Assembly (NCBI GenBank): GCA_963786805.1
Contig: CAWBAK010000007.1
Span: forward strand, 315,080 to 379,079
Length of the DNA stretch: 64,000 nucleotides
Origin: CALGFI01 sp963786805
GTDB lineage: Bacteria > Actinomycetota > UBA4738 > HRBIN12
Direction of reading: 5' to 3'
Below, one piece after another: positions 8,865-18,454 of the stretch; positions within the stretch are counted from its first letter, which is position 1, and each line of letters opens with the position of its first letter. The position numbers and the translations under genes were made by a program. The notes under the pieces were generated by a model. It saw only the letters and a program-made list of their open reading frames with translations, was not told the origin of the DNA and did no database searches.

Positions 8865-9575
8865 ATGGCAGAGGGGAACGTCCTCGTGGTGGACGACGAC
8901 GCCCAGATCCTCCGCGCGCTCCGAACGAGCCTGAAAGCTCGCGGGTACGAGGTGCGCACCGCTCCGAACGGCGAGACGGCGCTCGAGATCTTGGCCCAGG
9001 AGTCCGTCGACCTGGTGGTGCTGGACCTCGGCCTGCCCGGGATCGACGGCCACGAGGTCATCCGGAGGGTTCGCGGGTGGTCGGACGTGCCGATCATCGT
9101 CCTGACCGTCCGCGACAGTCAGGAAGAGAAGGTCACGGCGCTGGACGCGGGAGCCGACGACCATGTCACCAAACCGTTCGCGATGGCGGAGCTCCTGGCG
9201 CGGATGCGGGCCGTCCGACGACGGGCCGGCATCGAACCGGCTCGGGCCGTGCTTCGGTTCGGCGACCTCGAGGTCGACCTGGCACGCGAGGCGGTGAAGC
9301 TCGACGGCGAGCTCCTGCACCTCACCCCCACCGAGTACCGGATGCTCGAGGCGATGGCAACGCACCCCGGCAAGCTCCTCACCCATACCTGGCTGCTTCA
9401 GAAGGTCTGGGGCCCGAGCTACGCGCAGGAGTCGCACTACCTCCGGGTCTACATCCGGCAGCTCCGACGCAAGCTCTGGGACGACCCCGCACGTCCGCGC
9501 TTCATCCTCACCGAGTCGGGCCTGGGGTACCGGTGGAAGCCCGAACCCGACCCCGAGCCGGAGGATCAGAGCTGA
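8865..9575 (+). CDS. kdpE: OmpR/KdpE-family response regulator
   Basis: A 236-residue DNA-binding response regulator. The receiver domain (1-120) has the acidic pair D10-D11, phospho-acceptor Asp54 (VVLDLGLPGIDG) and Lys103 (HVTKPF). The winged-helix effector follows, with LTPTEYRMLEAMATHPGKLLTH and the recognition helix region SHYLRVYIRQLRRKLWDDP, closest to KdpE. The ATG directly abuts the kinase stop (TAGATG), so the pair is one transcription unit. Phased repeats upstream of the kinase are a likely target. No kdpFABC genes are present, so the regulated K+ transport here is more likely the divergent KimA operon (inference). Confidence 0.9.
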   Translation: MAEGNVLVVDDDAQILRALRTSLKARGYEVRTAPNGETALEILAQESVDLVVLDLGLPGIDGHEVIRRVRGWSDVPIIVLTVRDSQEEKVTALDAGADDHVTKPFAMAELLARMRAVRRRAGIEPARAVLRFGDLEVDLAREAVKLDGELLHLTPTEYRMLEAMATHPGKLLTHTWLLQKVWGPSYAQESHYLRVYIRQLRRKLWDDPARPRFILTESGLGYRWKPEPDPEPEDQS

Positions 9576-9651
9576 TGCGCGAGAGCGCATGGCCCCGCGC
9601 GAGACGCCTCGGCGAACGCGAACCCACCGGGGCGCGCTAACCTACCCAACC

Positions 9652-10312
9652 GTGCACATCGTCATCATGGGCTGCGGCCGTGTCGGGATCCTCCTCACCC
9701 AGGAGCTCGTCGAAGGCCGGCCATCAACTCGCCGTCATCGACAAGAACGCGAGCGCCTTCGAGCGCCTTCCTCCGGACTTCCAGGCCCGCACGATCGTGG
9801 GTCTCGGCTTCGACCGCGAGGTGCTGGAGGAGGCCGGGATCAAGGAGGCGGACGCGTTCCTCGCGGTCTCCAGTGGCGACAACTCCAACATCGTCTCGGC
9901 ACGTGTTGCGCGCGAGCACTACCACGTGCCGAAGGTGATCGCGCGGATCTACGACCCCGCGCGCGCCGACATCTACGAGCGGCTCAACATCCCGACGGTC
10001 TCCACCACGCGATGGGGAGTGAAGCAGATCATCCTGATGCTCAGCCACCCCGGCGACGAGATCAAGGAGTCCTTGGCGGCGGGCGACCTGTTCCGCATGC
10101 GGGTCGAGGTGCCGACGCACCTGGTGGGCAAGAAGGTCTCCGAGCTGAACGTCGACGGCAAAGTCCTCGTCGCGGGCGTCGACCGCGGAGGCAAGGGGTT
10201 CATCCCCGTCGCCTCGAGCACGTTCCAGGAAGGCGACGTCGTCGCTCTCATCGTCCAGAAGGACGCGCTCGAAGAGCTCGACGAGCTGCTCCGGCCGACG
10301 GTGGAGCACTGA
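9652..10312 (+). CDS. trkA: TrkA-family K+ channel regulatory subunit (one frameshift)
   Basis: A roughly 220-residue cytosolic TrkA protein: an N-terminal NAD(H)-binding RCK/TrkA-N domain (IVIMGCGRVGILLTQEL, then GHQLAVIDKN, with the acidic residue after beta2) and a C-terminal TrkA-C domain (VPTHLVGKKVSELNVDG). These subunits gate Trk/Ktr K+ channels. The reading frame shifts near 9712, where GTCGAAGGCC probably should read GTCGAGGCC; removing the extra A gives ELVEAGHQLAVIDKN. The break is therefore likely an assembly error. GTG at 9652 is the start. A second TrkA-type gene begins one base after the stop. No TrkH/KtrB pore gene lies in the window. Confidence 0.85.
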
Positions 10313-10313
10313 C

Positions 10314-10988
10314 GTGCGCGTCATGATCAGCGGGGCCGGCGCGGTCGGGCGGCATCTCGCCGCCGATCTCGCCAAGCGCGGCCACGAGGTGACGCTGATC
10401 GAGCAAGATCCCGACGTCCTCGAGACCGCGAAGGAGTGGGCCCCGAGCGTTCACGTGCTCCTCGGCGACGCATGCGAGCCGTGGGTGCTGGAGAAGGCCG
10501 ACCTGCGCTCGACCGAGGTGGTCGTGGCAGTCACCGGCGACGACGAGGACAACCTGGTGACCGCGCTGCTCGCCAAGCAGGAGTTCGGCGTCCCCCGTGT
10601 GCTCGCCCGCGTGAACCACCCGGACAACGAGTGGCTGTTCAACGAGCAATGGGGTGTGGATGCGGCGGTATCGCCACCTCACATCCTCACGGCGATGGTC
10701 GAGGAAGAGGTCACCGTCGGCGACCTCGTTCGGCTCCTGCCGCTCGAGCGAGGTGGGATCTCGATCGTCGAGATGACCGTTCCGGCGGTCGCGCCGAACG
10801 CCGGGCGTCCGCTCTACGAGCTGCGCCTTCCTCCGGATTCGACGATCGTCGCGATCATCCGCGAGAGCCACGTCGTGATCCCACAGCCCGAGACCGTGAT
10901 CGCTCCGGGCGACGAGGTGCTCGCCCTCACGGTGCCGGATTCCGAGAGCGCGCTTCGAACCGCGATCTGCGGCGAATCGACGTCCTGA
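10314..10988 (+). CDS. TrkA-family NAD-binding K+ regulatory protein
   Basis: A 224-residue protein with the same two-domain plan as its upstream neighbour. The Rossmann motif is GAGAVGRHLAADLAKRGHEV, followed by TLIEQDPDVLETA and the RCK region VVVAVTGDDEDNLVTALLAKQEFG. The C-terminal TrkA-C domain contains NAGRPLYELRLPPDSTIVAI and PGDEVLALTVPDS. GTG at 10314 is one base past the preceding stop, so the two are an operon. Two half-length TrkA proteins in tandem resemble a split version of the double-RCK TrkA of enterobacteria and may form a hetero-oligomer (inference). Confidence 0.87.
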   Translation: MRVMISGAGAVGRHLAADLAKRGHEVTLIEQDPDVLETAKEWAPSVHVLLGDACEPWVLEKADLRSTEVVVAVTGDDEDNLVTALLAKQEFGVPRVLARVNHPDNEWLFNEQWGVDAAVSPPHILTAMVEEEVTVGDLVRLLPLERGGISIVEMTVPAVAPNAGRPLYELRLPPDSTIVAIIRESHVVIPQPETVIAPGDEVLALTVPDSESALRTAICGESTS

Positions 10989-10994
10989 ACCGGC

Positions 10995-11363
10995 TCACGC
11001 CCCGAATTCGAACGTCGGGTTCACCATCCGGAGCTCGCCCCGCTGCTCAGCGATCACGCCGTCGACCACGAGCTTCGTTCCCAGCCTGAGGCCGGGGATC
11101 GAGCGACGGCCCATCCACACCAGAGTCACCTCTCCCGTTCCGTCGTACAGGAGTGCCTCGAGCGACTCGTTGCCTTCGAGTGGCCGGATGGTGATCCGTC
11201 GAACGACGCCGGCGAGCTTCAGGTGTGAGCGGGGCGTCGCATCCTTGATCCGAACCGTCCCCGGAACGCCCGAGCACCATCCCTCGATCTCCTCGGCGTA
11301 GCGCTGCTCGTCGCTCTCGGCCACCCGGCTGAAGAAGCGGCGGAACGGGGCCAGGATGCTCAT
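10995..11363 (-). CDS. OB-fold nucleic-acid-binding domain protein
   Basis: A 122-residue protein with an OB-fold typical of small actinobacterial RecG-wedge-like proteins: the segment LKLAGVVRRITIRPLEGNESLEALLYDGTG is followed by EVTLVWMGRRSIPGLRLGT and a closing EQRGELRMVNPTFEF. The family is predicted to bind single-stranded nucleic acid. It starts at the ATG at 11363, 17 bases beyond the pyrophosphatase stop on the same strand, so the two are probably co-transcribed. As sequenced, the pyrophosphatase frame runs on into this gene; this apparent fusion disappears once an extra base near 11478 is removed. Confidence 0.75.
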   Translation of the reverse strand: MSILAPFRRFFSRVAESDEQRYAEEIEGWCSGVPGTVRIKDATPRSHLKLAGVVRRITIRPLEGNESLEALLYDGTGEVTLVWMGRRSIPGLRLGTKLVVDGVIAEQRGELRMVNPTFEFGA

Positions 11364-11380
11364 CGCGCGAGCGTCTCCGC

Positions 11381-13665
11381 CTACGTGACCGAGGAGATCT
11401 CTCGCGCCGGCGCGGGCGGATCGGCGCGCTCGATCATCAGCTCGGACTTCCGGGACTTCGACCACCAGATGGCGAAGCCCGACGATCAGCACCGCGACGG
11501 CGACGACGACGATCCGCACGACCTCACTCTCGGCCTGCTCGACGACGACCGGCGCGAACAGGAGCGCGACCAGGTTCATGACCTTGATGAGCGGGTTCAG
11601 GGCCGGCCCGGCGGTGTCCTTGAACGGGTCGCCGACCGTGTCGCCGATCACGGCGGCCTTGTGCGCCTCCGAGCCCTTGCCGCCGTAGTGCCCCTCCTCG
11701 ATGTACTTCTTCGCGTTGTCCCACGCCCCGCCCGAGTTCGACAGCATCACGGCGAGGAGCTGACCGGTCAGGATCGACCCGGCGAGGAACGCACCGAGCG
11801 CCTCGGCCTCGAGCGCGAACCCGACGATGATCGGGCTGAGGATGGCGAGCAGGCCCGGCGTCATCAGCTCGCGCAAAGAGGTCTTCGTGCAGATGTCGAC
11901 GACGCGCGCGTAATCGGGCTTCTCCTTGTAATCCATGATCCCCGGGTGATCGCGGAACTGGTTCCGCACCTCGACCACGACCTGTGAGGCGGCGCGCCCG
12001 ACGGCGCGGATCGCGAGCGAGGAGAACAGGAAAGCGACGGCACCGCCGATCAGGAGGCCGACGAGCACGTCGGGACGGTCGATCCGGATGGGGAACTCCT
12101 CCGCGTTCGAGCCCATCGCGCCGAGGACCGCCTCGGCGAACGAGCCGAACAGCGAGGTCGCCGCGATCACCGCGGTCGCGATCGCCATCCCCTTCGTGAT
12201 CGCTTTCGTCGAGTTCCCCACGGCATCCAAGCCCGTCAGCACCTGCGCGGGACGGCCTTCGAACTCCCCGGACATCTCGGCGATGCCCTGCGCGTTGTCC
12301 GAGATCGGGCCATAGGTGTCCATCGAGACGATCACCCCGACGGTCGTGAGCATGCCCATCCCGGTCAGTGAGATGAAATAGAGACGCTCTGCGATGTCGT
12401 CGCCGAGGACGAATGCGCCGACGATCACCCCGGAGATCACGAGGATCGACCAGACGGTGGACTCGAGCCCGACCGAGAAGCCGGAGAGGATCGTCGTCGC
12501 CGGTCCCGTCTGCGTCGACTCCGCGATCTCCTTGACCGGCTTGTACTTCGTGTCGGTGAAGTACTGCGTGAGGATCTGGATGATGCTCGCCAGCACGAGG
12601 CCGAGCAGGACGGCGATCGCCGGCCGGTACTCGTTCATGTACATGCCGCTGATCACGAAGACCGCGGCGGCGGAGATCGACGGCCGAAAGGAAGAAGCCG
12701 CGGTTGATCGCCTTCATCCCGTGCTCTTCCTCGCTCCGCGGGGACACCGCGATGATCCCGATGATCGACGTGATCACGCCGACCGCGCGGACGAACAAGG
12801 GGAACATCACGCCGGCGATCGCGCCCACCTCGGTGCCGGCGAACGCGGCCGCGCCGAGGATCAGCGAGGCGACGAGCGTCACCTCGTAACTCTCGAAGAG
12901 GTCGGCCGCCATCCCGGCGCAGTCGCCGACGTTGTCGCCTACGTTGTCGGCGATGACGGCGGCGTTGCGAGGGTCGTCCTCGGGGATGCCCTGCTCGACC
13001 TTGCCGACCAGGTCGGCGCCCACGTCCGCCGCCTTCGTGAAGATGCCGCCGCCGACCCGCATGAACATGGCGAGGAGCGCGCCGCCGAACCCGAACCCGA
13101 CCAGCACCGCGGTCGCGTCGGACTTGTAGATCAGCAGGATCACGGTGGCGCCGAGCAGCCCGAGCCCGACCGTGAACATGCCGGCGACGCCGCCGGCCCT
13201 GAACGCCAGCCGCATCGCCTTGCGAAGACCCGACTCCTTGGCCGCGTTCGCGGTGCGCACGTTCGCGCGGACGGCGAGCCACATGCCCGTGTACCCCGTG
13301 ATCGCGCTGAACCCGGCGCCGAGGATGAACGCGACCGAGCGCCCGACCCGGATGAACGTCTCGCCGTGGGCCGCGTTCTCCGAGACCGGGAGCGCGAAGA
13401 ACAGCACGACCGTCAGCAGGCCCATGAAGACCCCGACCGTGCGGAACTGGCGGCTCAGGTAGGCCTTCGCCCCGACCTGGATCGCGAGCGCGATCTCCTT
13501 CATCTTCTCGCTGCCCTCGGGAGCGCTGAGGACCTCGCGGACCAGGTAGTAGGCGAAGACGAGCGCGACGAGCGAGATGGCGAAGATCACCCACAAGGCG
13601 TTGTTCTCGAAAGGCCCGAAGACGGCCTGGATCGGCCCGCCTTCCTGGGCGAGGACACCGTGCAA
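11381..13665 (-). CDS. hppA: Membrane-bound proton-translocating pyrophosphatase (two frameshifts)
   Basis: A roughly 760-residue H+-PPase that couples pyrophosphate hydrolysis to proton export. The substrate site DVGADLVGKVEQGIPEDDPR is at residues 214-233, with ADNVGDNVGDCAGMAADLFE after it and DTVGDPFKDTAGPALNPLIK near the C-terminus. The potassium-switch motif reads GNSTKAITKG; Lys there (not Ala) marks the K+-independent subfamily. The TTG at 13665 is preceded by GAGGAGG. Extra bases near 12680 (GCCGTCGATCTCC for GCCGTCATCTCC) and 11478 break the frame; repairing both gives a normal end (WWSKSRKSELMIERADPP) and a TAG stop at 11381. Both look like assembly insertions. Confidence 0.92.
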
Positions 13666-13744
13666 CGCAGAACCTCCTCGGTCGGGTTCGAAGGACGATT
13701 CCGCTCCCGGCCCGGCCGTGAGCGGAAGCAGTATAGGAAAGTGG

Positions 13745-15150
13745 CTACCCCTGGCGACCTGCGGAGACATCGCCGGGCGGCCTCGGCTCGCCAGGGGATT
13801 CGACCCGACCGGACCGCAGCACCGCGAACCCAAGGACGCCGGCGACCAGGGATGCCGCGAAGATGCCGACCTTGGCTTCGGTGGCGAGGCCGGGATCGGC
13901 GAACGCGAGCTCTGCGATGAACAGGGACACGGTGAACCCGACGCCGGCGACCGCCGACAACCCGACTATGTGCCGCCACCCGCACGCCGGTGGGAGACGC
14001 CCGAGCCCGGTTCGAACGGCGAGGGCGCTCGCGAGGGTGACGCCGAGGATCTTCCCGGCAACCAGACCGAGCACGACCCCCAGCGTCACGGGGCTCGTCA
14101 TCGCATCGCGCGATGCATCGACCGAGAGCCGCACCCCGGCGTTCGCGAGCGCGAACAGCGGGATCACCGCGTAGCTCGTCCACGGATGAAGGGCCGCCTC
14201 CGTTCGCCCGAGCGGCGACACCGCTTCGCGCGACAGCATGGCGAGCCGAAGCCATTGCGGCGAGTCAGCGTCCGGCGTGTCGGGGTCATCGACGGTCGTC
14301 TCCGCGGTTCGAACGGCCTCGGCGCTCACGGCACGGGGGCGCTGGAAGGGCTCGGCGGGCGTGAGCAAACCGAGGATGACCCCGGCGACCGTGGGATGGA
14401 CCCCGGACTCGTGGAACGCAAGCCACACCCCCAACCCCAGCGCCACATAGACGACGGCCGAGCGGACGTCCAGGCGTTGCAACACCACGATCGCGCCGAT
14501 GAGGACGGCAGCGGCGAGGAGCGGCCCCATCGCGACACCGCCGGAGTAGAAGAATGCGATCACAACGATGGCCCCGATGTCGTCAACGATCGCGAGCGTG
14601 AGCAGGAACGGCTTCAGGCTCGCCGGCGCGCTCCGCGCCGCCAGGGTCAGGACACCCAGGGCGAACGCGATGTCGGTCGCCATCGGGATCCCCCATCCCT
14701 TCGCGCCCTCGCCGCCAGCGTTCAGCGCGAGATAGATGAGGGCGGGGACGACCATCCCGCCCAGCGCGGCCACCACCGGGAGCGCCGCCGCTCGGCGGTC
14801 CCGCAGCTCGCCGGTGAGGAACTCGCGCTTGATCTCCAGCCCGACGACGAGGAAGAACAGCGCCATCAGCCCGTCGTTCACGAAGTGGCGCAGATCCTCG
14901 CGAAGGACCCAATCGCCGATCCGGAACGTCACGACCGTCCGCCACAGATCCTCGTAGGCGACGCTCCAGGGCGAGTTCGCCCATGCGATCGCGAGCGACG
15001 GCGGCGGTAAGGAGCAGGACGGCCGAGGAGGCTTCTGCCTCGAGGAAGGACTGGAGCGGTTGGAGGAGCCTTCGGGCCACGGCGCCCTGGGACCGCGACC
15101 AGGGGAACGCGGAGGCCTTCGTCGGGCTCGGAGGTCGGTTCCGTGCTCAT
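13745..15150 (-). CDS. nhaA: Na+/H+ antiporter NhaA (two frameshifts)
   Basis: An NhaA-type antiporter of about 467 residues that exports Na+ in exchange for protons. Diagnostic segments are EIKREFLTGELRDRRAAALP, the paired aspartates in PFLLTLAIVDDIGAIVVIAFFYS, WGIPMATDIAFALGVL and VGFTVSLFIAELAF. The frame is interrupted near 14996 (repair gives AIAWANSPWSVAYEDLWRTV) and near 15128 (repair joins MSTEPTSEP to ASAFPWSRSQGAVARRLLQ). With both single extra bases removed the ATG at 15150 becomes a natural start. The gene lies in a run of ion-transport genes. A long acidic insertion (TTVDDPDTPDADSP) sits in a central cytoplasmic loop. Confidence 0.9.
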
Positions 15151-15262
15151 GCCGGGTCCTTGTGCCGACCAGGCTTCCCGGCTCACCTTCGGAACGCGCT
15201 CATCCTACCCGGAGGGGCTTCGGTTGTGGCTTTGAGCCGCGACGGCTAACCTCTCCCGCGTT

Positions 15263-16000
15263 TTGACCGAAGGACCTGCGAAACCCCCCGTCACCGCCGA
15301 CCGCAGTCAACGGCGGGCCACCAACCGGAAGCGCCGGCTCCCGCTCGCGCTCCTGTTGGTTCCGGTCGCGCTCGTCGGACTCGGCGTCGCGCTGTTCCTC
15401 ATCCTGGGCGGTGACGGCGCAGGGATCATCGGGGGCGGCAACGACGACTCCGATGTGGTTCCGGAGTTCGACTTCACCGTCGGTCGCGCGAAGGCCGTCG
15501 CGACGGTTCCCGAAGCCGACACCGAGACGCTCGAGGCAGAAGCCGAAGCCATCGGCGAGGAGATCACGCCCGTCCTGGACGACCTCTACACGAACGCGTT
15601 CCTGGACCCCGCCAACTGGCGCGAAGGGGACTACGAGGAGGTGCTCGCGGCGTTCTCCGAGGGCGCCGCCTCGACCGCCCAGCAGAGCGTGGAGGTGCTC
15701 ACGCTCGGCGCGACGGCCGGAGACGTGTACGAGCGCGTGACGCCCGAGAAGGGCAGCCTCGGGTTCACCGTCCTGTTCGACCCGGCCGGGAGCCTGCACA
15801 CCGCCGTCGCGCGGGTGCGCTTCAGCGCGCTCGGCGAGCGTTCGGACGGCACCTTCACCCTGATCGTGAGCAAAGGCGAGCTCTTCCTTCGGGACATCGA
15901 CGGGTGGCAGATCACGGCGTTCGACGTCACGCGCCAGGACCGCGAGGCGCAGGCACCACCCCCGTCGCCCGCTCCCTCGGCCTCGGCGAGCGCCTCGTGA
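15263..16000 (+). CDS. Membrane-anchored hypothetical protein upstream of LCP gene
   Basis: A 245-residue protein of unknown function. A short basic cytoplasmic N-terminus precedes one membrane helix (LPLALLLVPVALVGLGVALFLIL, residues 25-47), then an extracellular domain with Glu/Ala-rich helices (DTETLEAEAEAIGEEITPVL) and a beta-rich part with an SHTAVARVRF-like strand pattern. The C-terminus is a low-complexity Pro/Ala/Ser tail. The fold resembles extracytoplasmic NTF2-like domains, but I would not assign it. Start is a TTG at 15263; its stop overlaps the start of the LCP gene (GTGA), which suggests a shared role at the cell envelope. Confidence 0.65.
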   Translation: MTEGPAKPPVTADRSQRRATNRKRRLPLALLLVPVALVGLGVALFLILGGDGAGIIGGGNDDSDVVPEFDFTVGRAKAVATVPEADTETLEAEAEAIGEEITPVLDDLYTNAFLDPANWREGDYEEVLAAFSEGAASTAQQSVEVLTLGATAGDVYERVTPEKGSLGFTVLFDPAGSLHTAVARVRFSALGERSDGTFTLIVSKGELFLRDIDGWQITAFDVTRQDREAQAPPPSPAPSASASAS

Positions 16001-16963
16001 CGCGCCACCGGCGTTTCGGGCTCTCGGCCGCGCTGCTGGCGGCGTGGGTCGCGGGCTCCACGCTCGGCGCCGCCACCCCTCCGACGACCGCCCGGGCGGC
16101 GCCCATCTTCCAGATCGAGCAGGCCCACGCGGAGCACATCCCGGTCCTGGACGGGAGCGAACCGATCTTCGTCCTGCTGATCGGCAGCGACGCCCGGCCC
16201 GGAGAAGATCCCGCCCTCACCCGAGCCGACTCGATCCACATCCTGGCGATCAACCCCGCGAAGGCCAAGGCCACGATCGTGGGGTTCCCTCGCGACGCCT
16301 TCGTGCCGATCCCGGGATCCGGCTCGAACAAGATCAACGCCGCGATGACGATCGGCGGCCCCGAGAAGGTCGTGGAGACCGTCGAGCAGGTCACGGGCCT
16401 GACGATGGACTACTGGGCGCTGACGTGGTTCGAGGGCTTCAAGACGATGATCCGGGATGTCGGAGGCCTTCCGATGGACGTCCCGTTCGACGTCTTCGAT
16501 ACCCTCGCCGAGGCCGAGCTCACCGCCGGACCACAGGTCCTCACCGGCCCCGACGCGCTCGCGTTCGCCCGGGCCCGGCACGCGCTCCCCTCGGGCGACT
16601 TCGGCCGTTCGGAGAACCAGGGCCGCCTCATGGTCGCGGCGATCGCGCAGATCCGGAAGGAGTTCTCGAAGGATCCGAGCCGTCTGCTTACGTGGATCGG
16701 CGCCGGATTGCGCAACGCGCAGACGGACGTTCCGCTCGACGAGCTCATGACGCTGGCCTTCACGGCCACCACGATCAACCCCAAGCGGATCGTGAACATC
16801 GTGCTCCCCGGCTCGGTCGGCATGTCCGGCACCACGTCCATCGTGTCCCTGAACCAGAGCGACGTTGGACGCGATCTCGACGGACCTCGGGAACGACGGT
16901 CTCTTGAAGAAGGCGAACATCCCGCCCTCGCCGAATCAGAGCCTGCTCGGCGCCGAGACGTAG
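15997..16963 (+). CDS. LytR-CpsA-Psr (LCP) family protein (one frameshift)
   Basis: A roughly 320-residue LCP phosphotransferase-type protein, a family that attaches glycopolymers to peptidoglycan outside the membrane. A signal/anchor helix lies at residues 8-30 (GLSAALLAAWVAGSTLGAA). The LCP core follows: FVLLIGSDARPGEDPALTRA, SIHILAINPAKAKATIVGFP, RDAFVPIPGSGSNKINAAM and a conserved Arg region (LAFARARHALPSGDFGRSEN). The frame slips near 16872; removing one base gives AISTDLGNDGLLKKANIPPS and a TAG stop at 16961, the expected C-terminus. GTG at 15997 overlaps the previous stop by three bases, so the genes are coupled. Confidence 0.87.
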
Positions 16964-17072
16964 GGCGTCGCGAGACGTGAACCTCGTCACCCCTGTGTCG
17001 CAGGGTCTCTGCTACGTTCGCCTGCGTGACCGCACGGAGCTCGTCCGCGTGAACGCACGAGGGTCTGCCGAG

Positions 17073-18414
17073 GTGAGCACGCCTGGTCGACGAGCTCGGC
17101 AACGTCCATCCAGGACGTCAGGGTCTCGGGGTCGGACTCGCGATCGGCGTCACGGTCCCAGGGATCCTCCTCCGGCTCGTTCACTTCGATCTCGGCCACC
17201 CGCTCGAGGCGCTCCTGTTCGGCCTCGCGATCGTCGGAGCGGCGTTCATCCTTTCGTGGGCGGCCGAGGCCGCTCAGCTGGACATCTCCGCCGGGCTCGC
17301 GATCGCGGCGCTGGCGTTCATCGCGGTCCTGCCCGAATACGCGGTGGACATGGTCTTCGCCTTCAAGGGCGGGAACGACTTCGCGGAGTTCGGCGAACTA
17401 TGCAAGCCGGTGACCCAGGTCGAGGAGAGCAATTGCTCGCTCGCGCTGGCGAACATGACGGGTGCGAACCGCCTGCTGATCGGCATCGGCTGGTCGCTCG
17501 TCGTGTTCATCGCGTACTACCGCTCGCGCAAGCGTCCTCCCGTTCTGCGCGCGATCACGCTCGAGCGGACCCACGCGGTCGAGGTCTCGTTCCTCGCGCT
17601 CGCGACGGTCTACTCGCTGACGCTCCCGTTGAAGCACTCCATCACGCCGGTGGACGCGGCCGTCCTCATCACCATCTTCATCGCGTACACGGTGCGGATC
17701 TCCCGCGCGCCGGCCGAGGAGCCGCATCTGGTCGGGCCGGCTCGGCTGATCGGAACCTTCACGAAGACGAAATCGCCGGGTCGCGGTGATCGCGATGTTC
17801 GTGTTCGCGGCGACGGTCATCCTGCTCGTTGCGGAGCGGTTCGCCGAAGCGCTGGTCGCGAGCGGCGCGGAGCTCGGGATCAACGAGTTCCTCCTCGTCC
17901 AGTGGCTGGCGCCGCTCGCGTCGGAGGCGCCCGAGCTCCTGATCGCGGGGCTCTACGCCTGGCGGCTGAACACGAACGCCGGCCTCGGCACGCTCGTGTC
18001 CTCGAAGGTGAACCAGTGGACACTGCTCGTCGGGACGCTTGCCGATCGTGTTCGGGCATCGGCGGCGGGCGGGCTCCACGGTCTCCCGATCGACGCGCAC
18101 CAGCGCGAGGAGCTGCTCCTCACGGCCGCCCAGTCGTTCTTCGCCCTCGCCGTGCTCCTGACGCTGTCGATCACCACCCGGGAGGCGATCTTGCTGTTCA
18201 GCCTCTTCTGGGCACAGTTCATCATCGGCGCCCTCGTCCCGGAGTCGTTGACCGCGGCCGAGCGGATCGGCGTCTCGATCGCCTACATCCTGCTCGGCCT
18301 GGTGATCTTCGCGCGCGACCGGCACCTGATCGTCCCGCTGGTCCGCGACGGCTTCGTCACGCCGTACTCGACAACTCGGCCGAGAAGGGCGAGACCGAGG
18401 CCGTCGGCGAGTGA
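17073..18414 (+). CDS. Ca2+/cation antiporter, CaCA family (several frameshifts)
   Basis: An integral membrane exchanger of the calcium/cation antiporter superfamily. It has the two inverted alpha-repeats: LAIAALAFIAVLPEYAVDMV with NMTGANRLLIGIGW in the first half, and LVQWLAPLASEAPELLIAGL with LVSSKVNQWTLLVGTL in the second. These acidic segments form the Ca2+ site. The frame changes near 17780 (one extra base), near 18365 (one base missing) and probably near 17140. The stretch near 18040-18075 (LADRVRASAAGG) also looks damaged. The GTG at 17073 is the likely start, but the N-terminus is uncertain. It closes the ion-homeostasis island. Confidence 0.78.
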
Positions 18415-18454
18415 GGTCGCCGCGCCCGGGGAGGGCGCGGCTACCATCGCTCGC

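Noticed and set aside
10995..12656. Apparent pyrophosphatase/OB-fold fusion
   Set aside because: One extra base near 11478 removes the pyrophosphatase stop; repair restores a normal C-terminus and a separate OB-fold gene.
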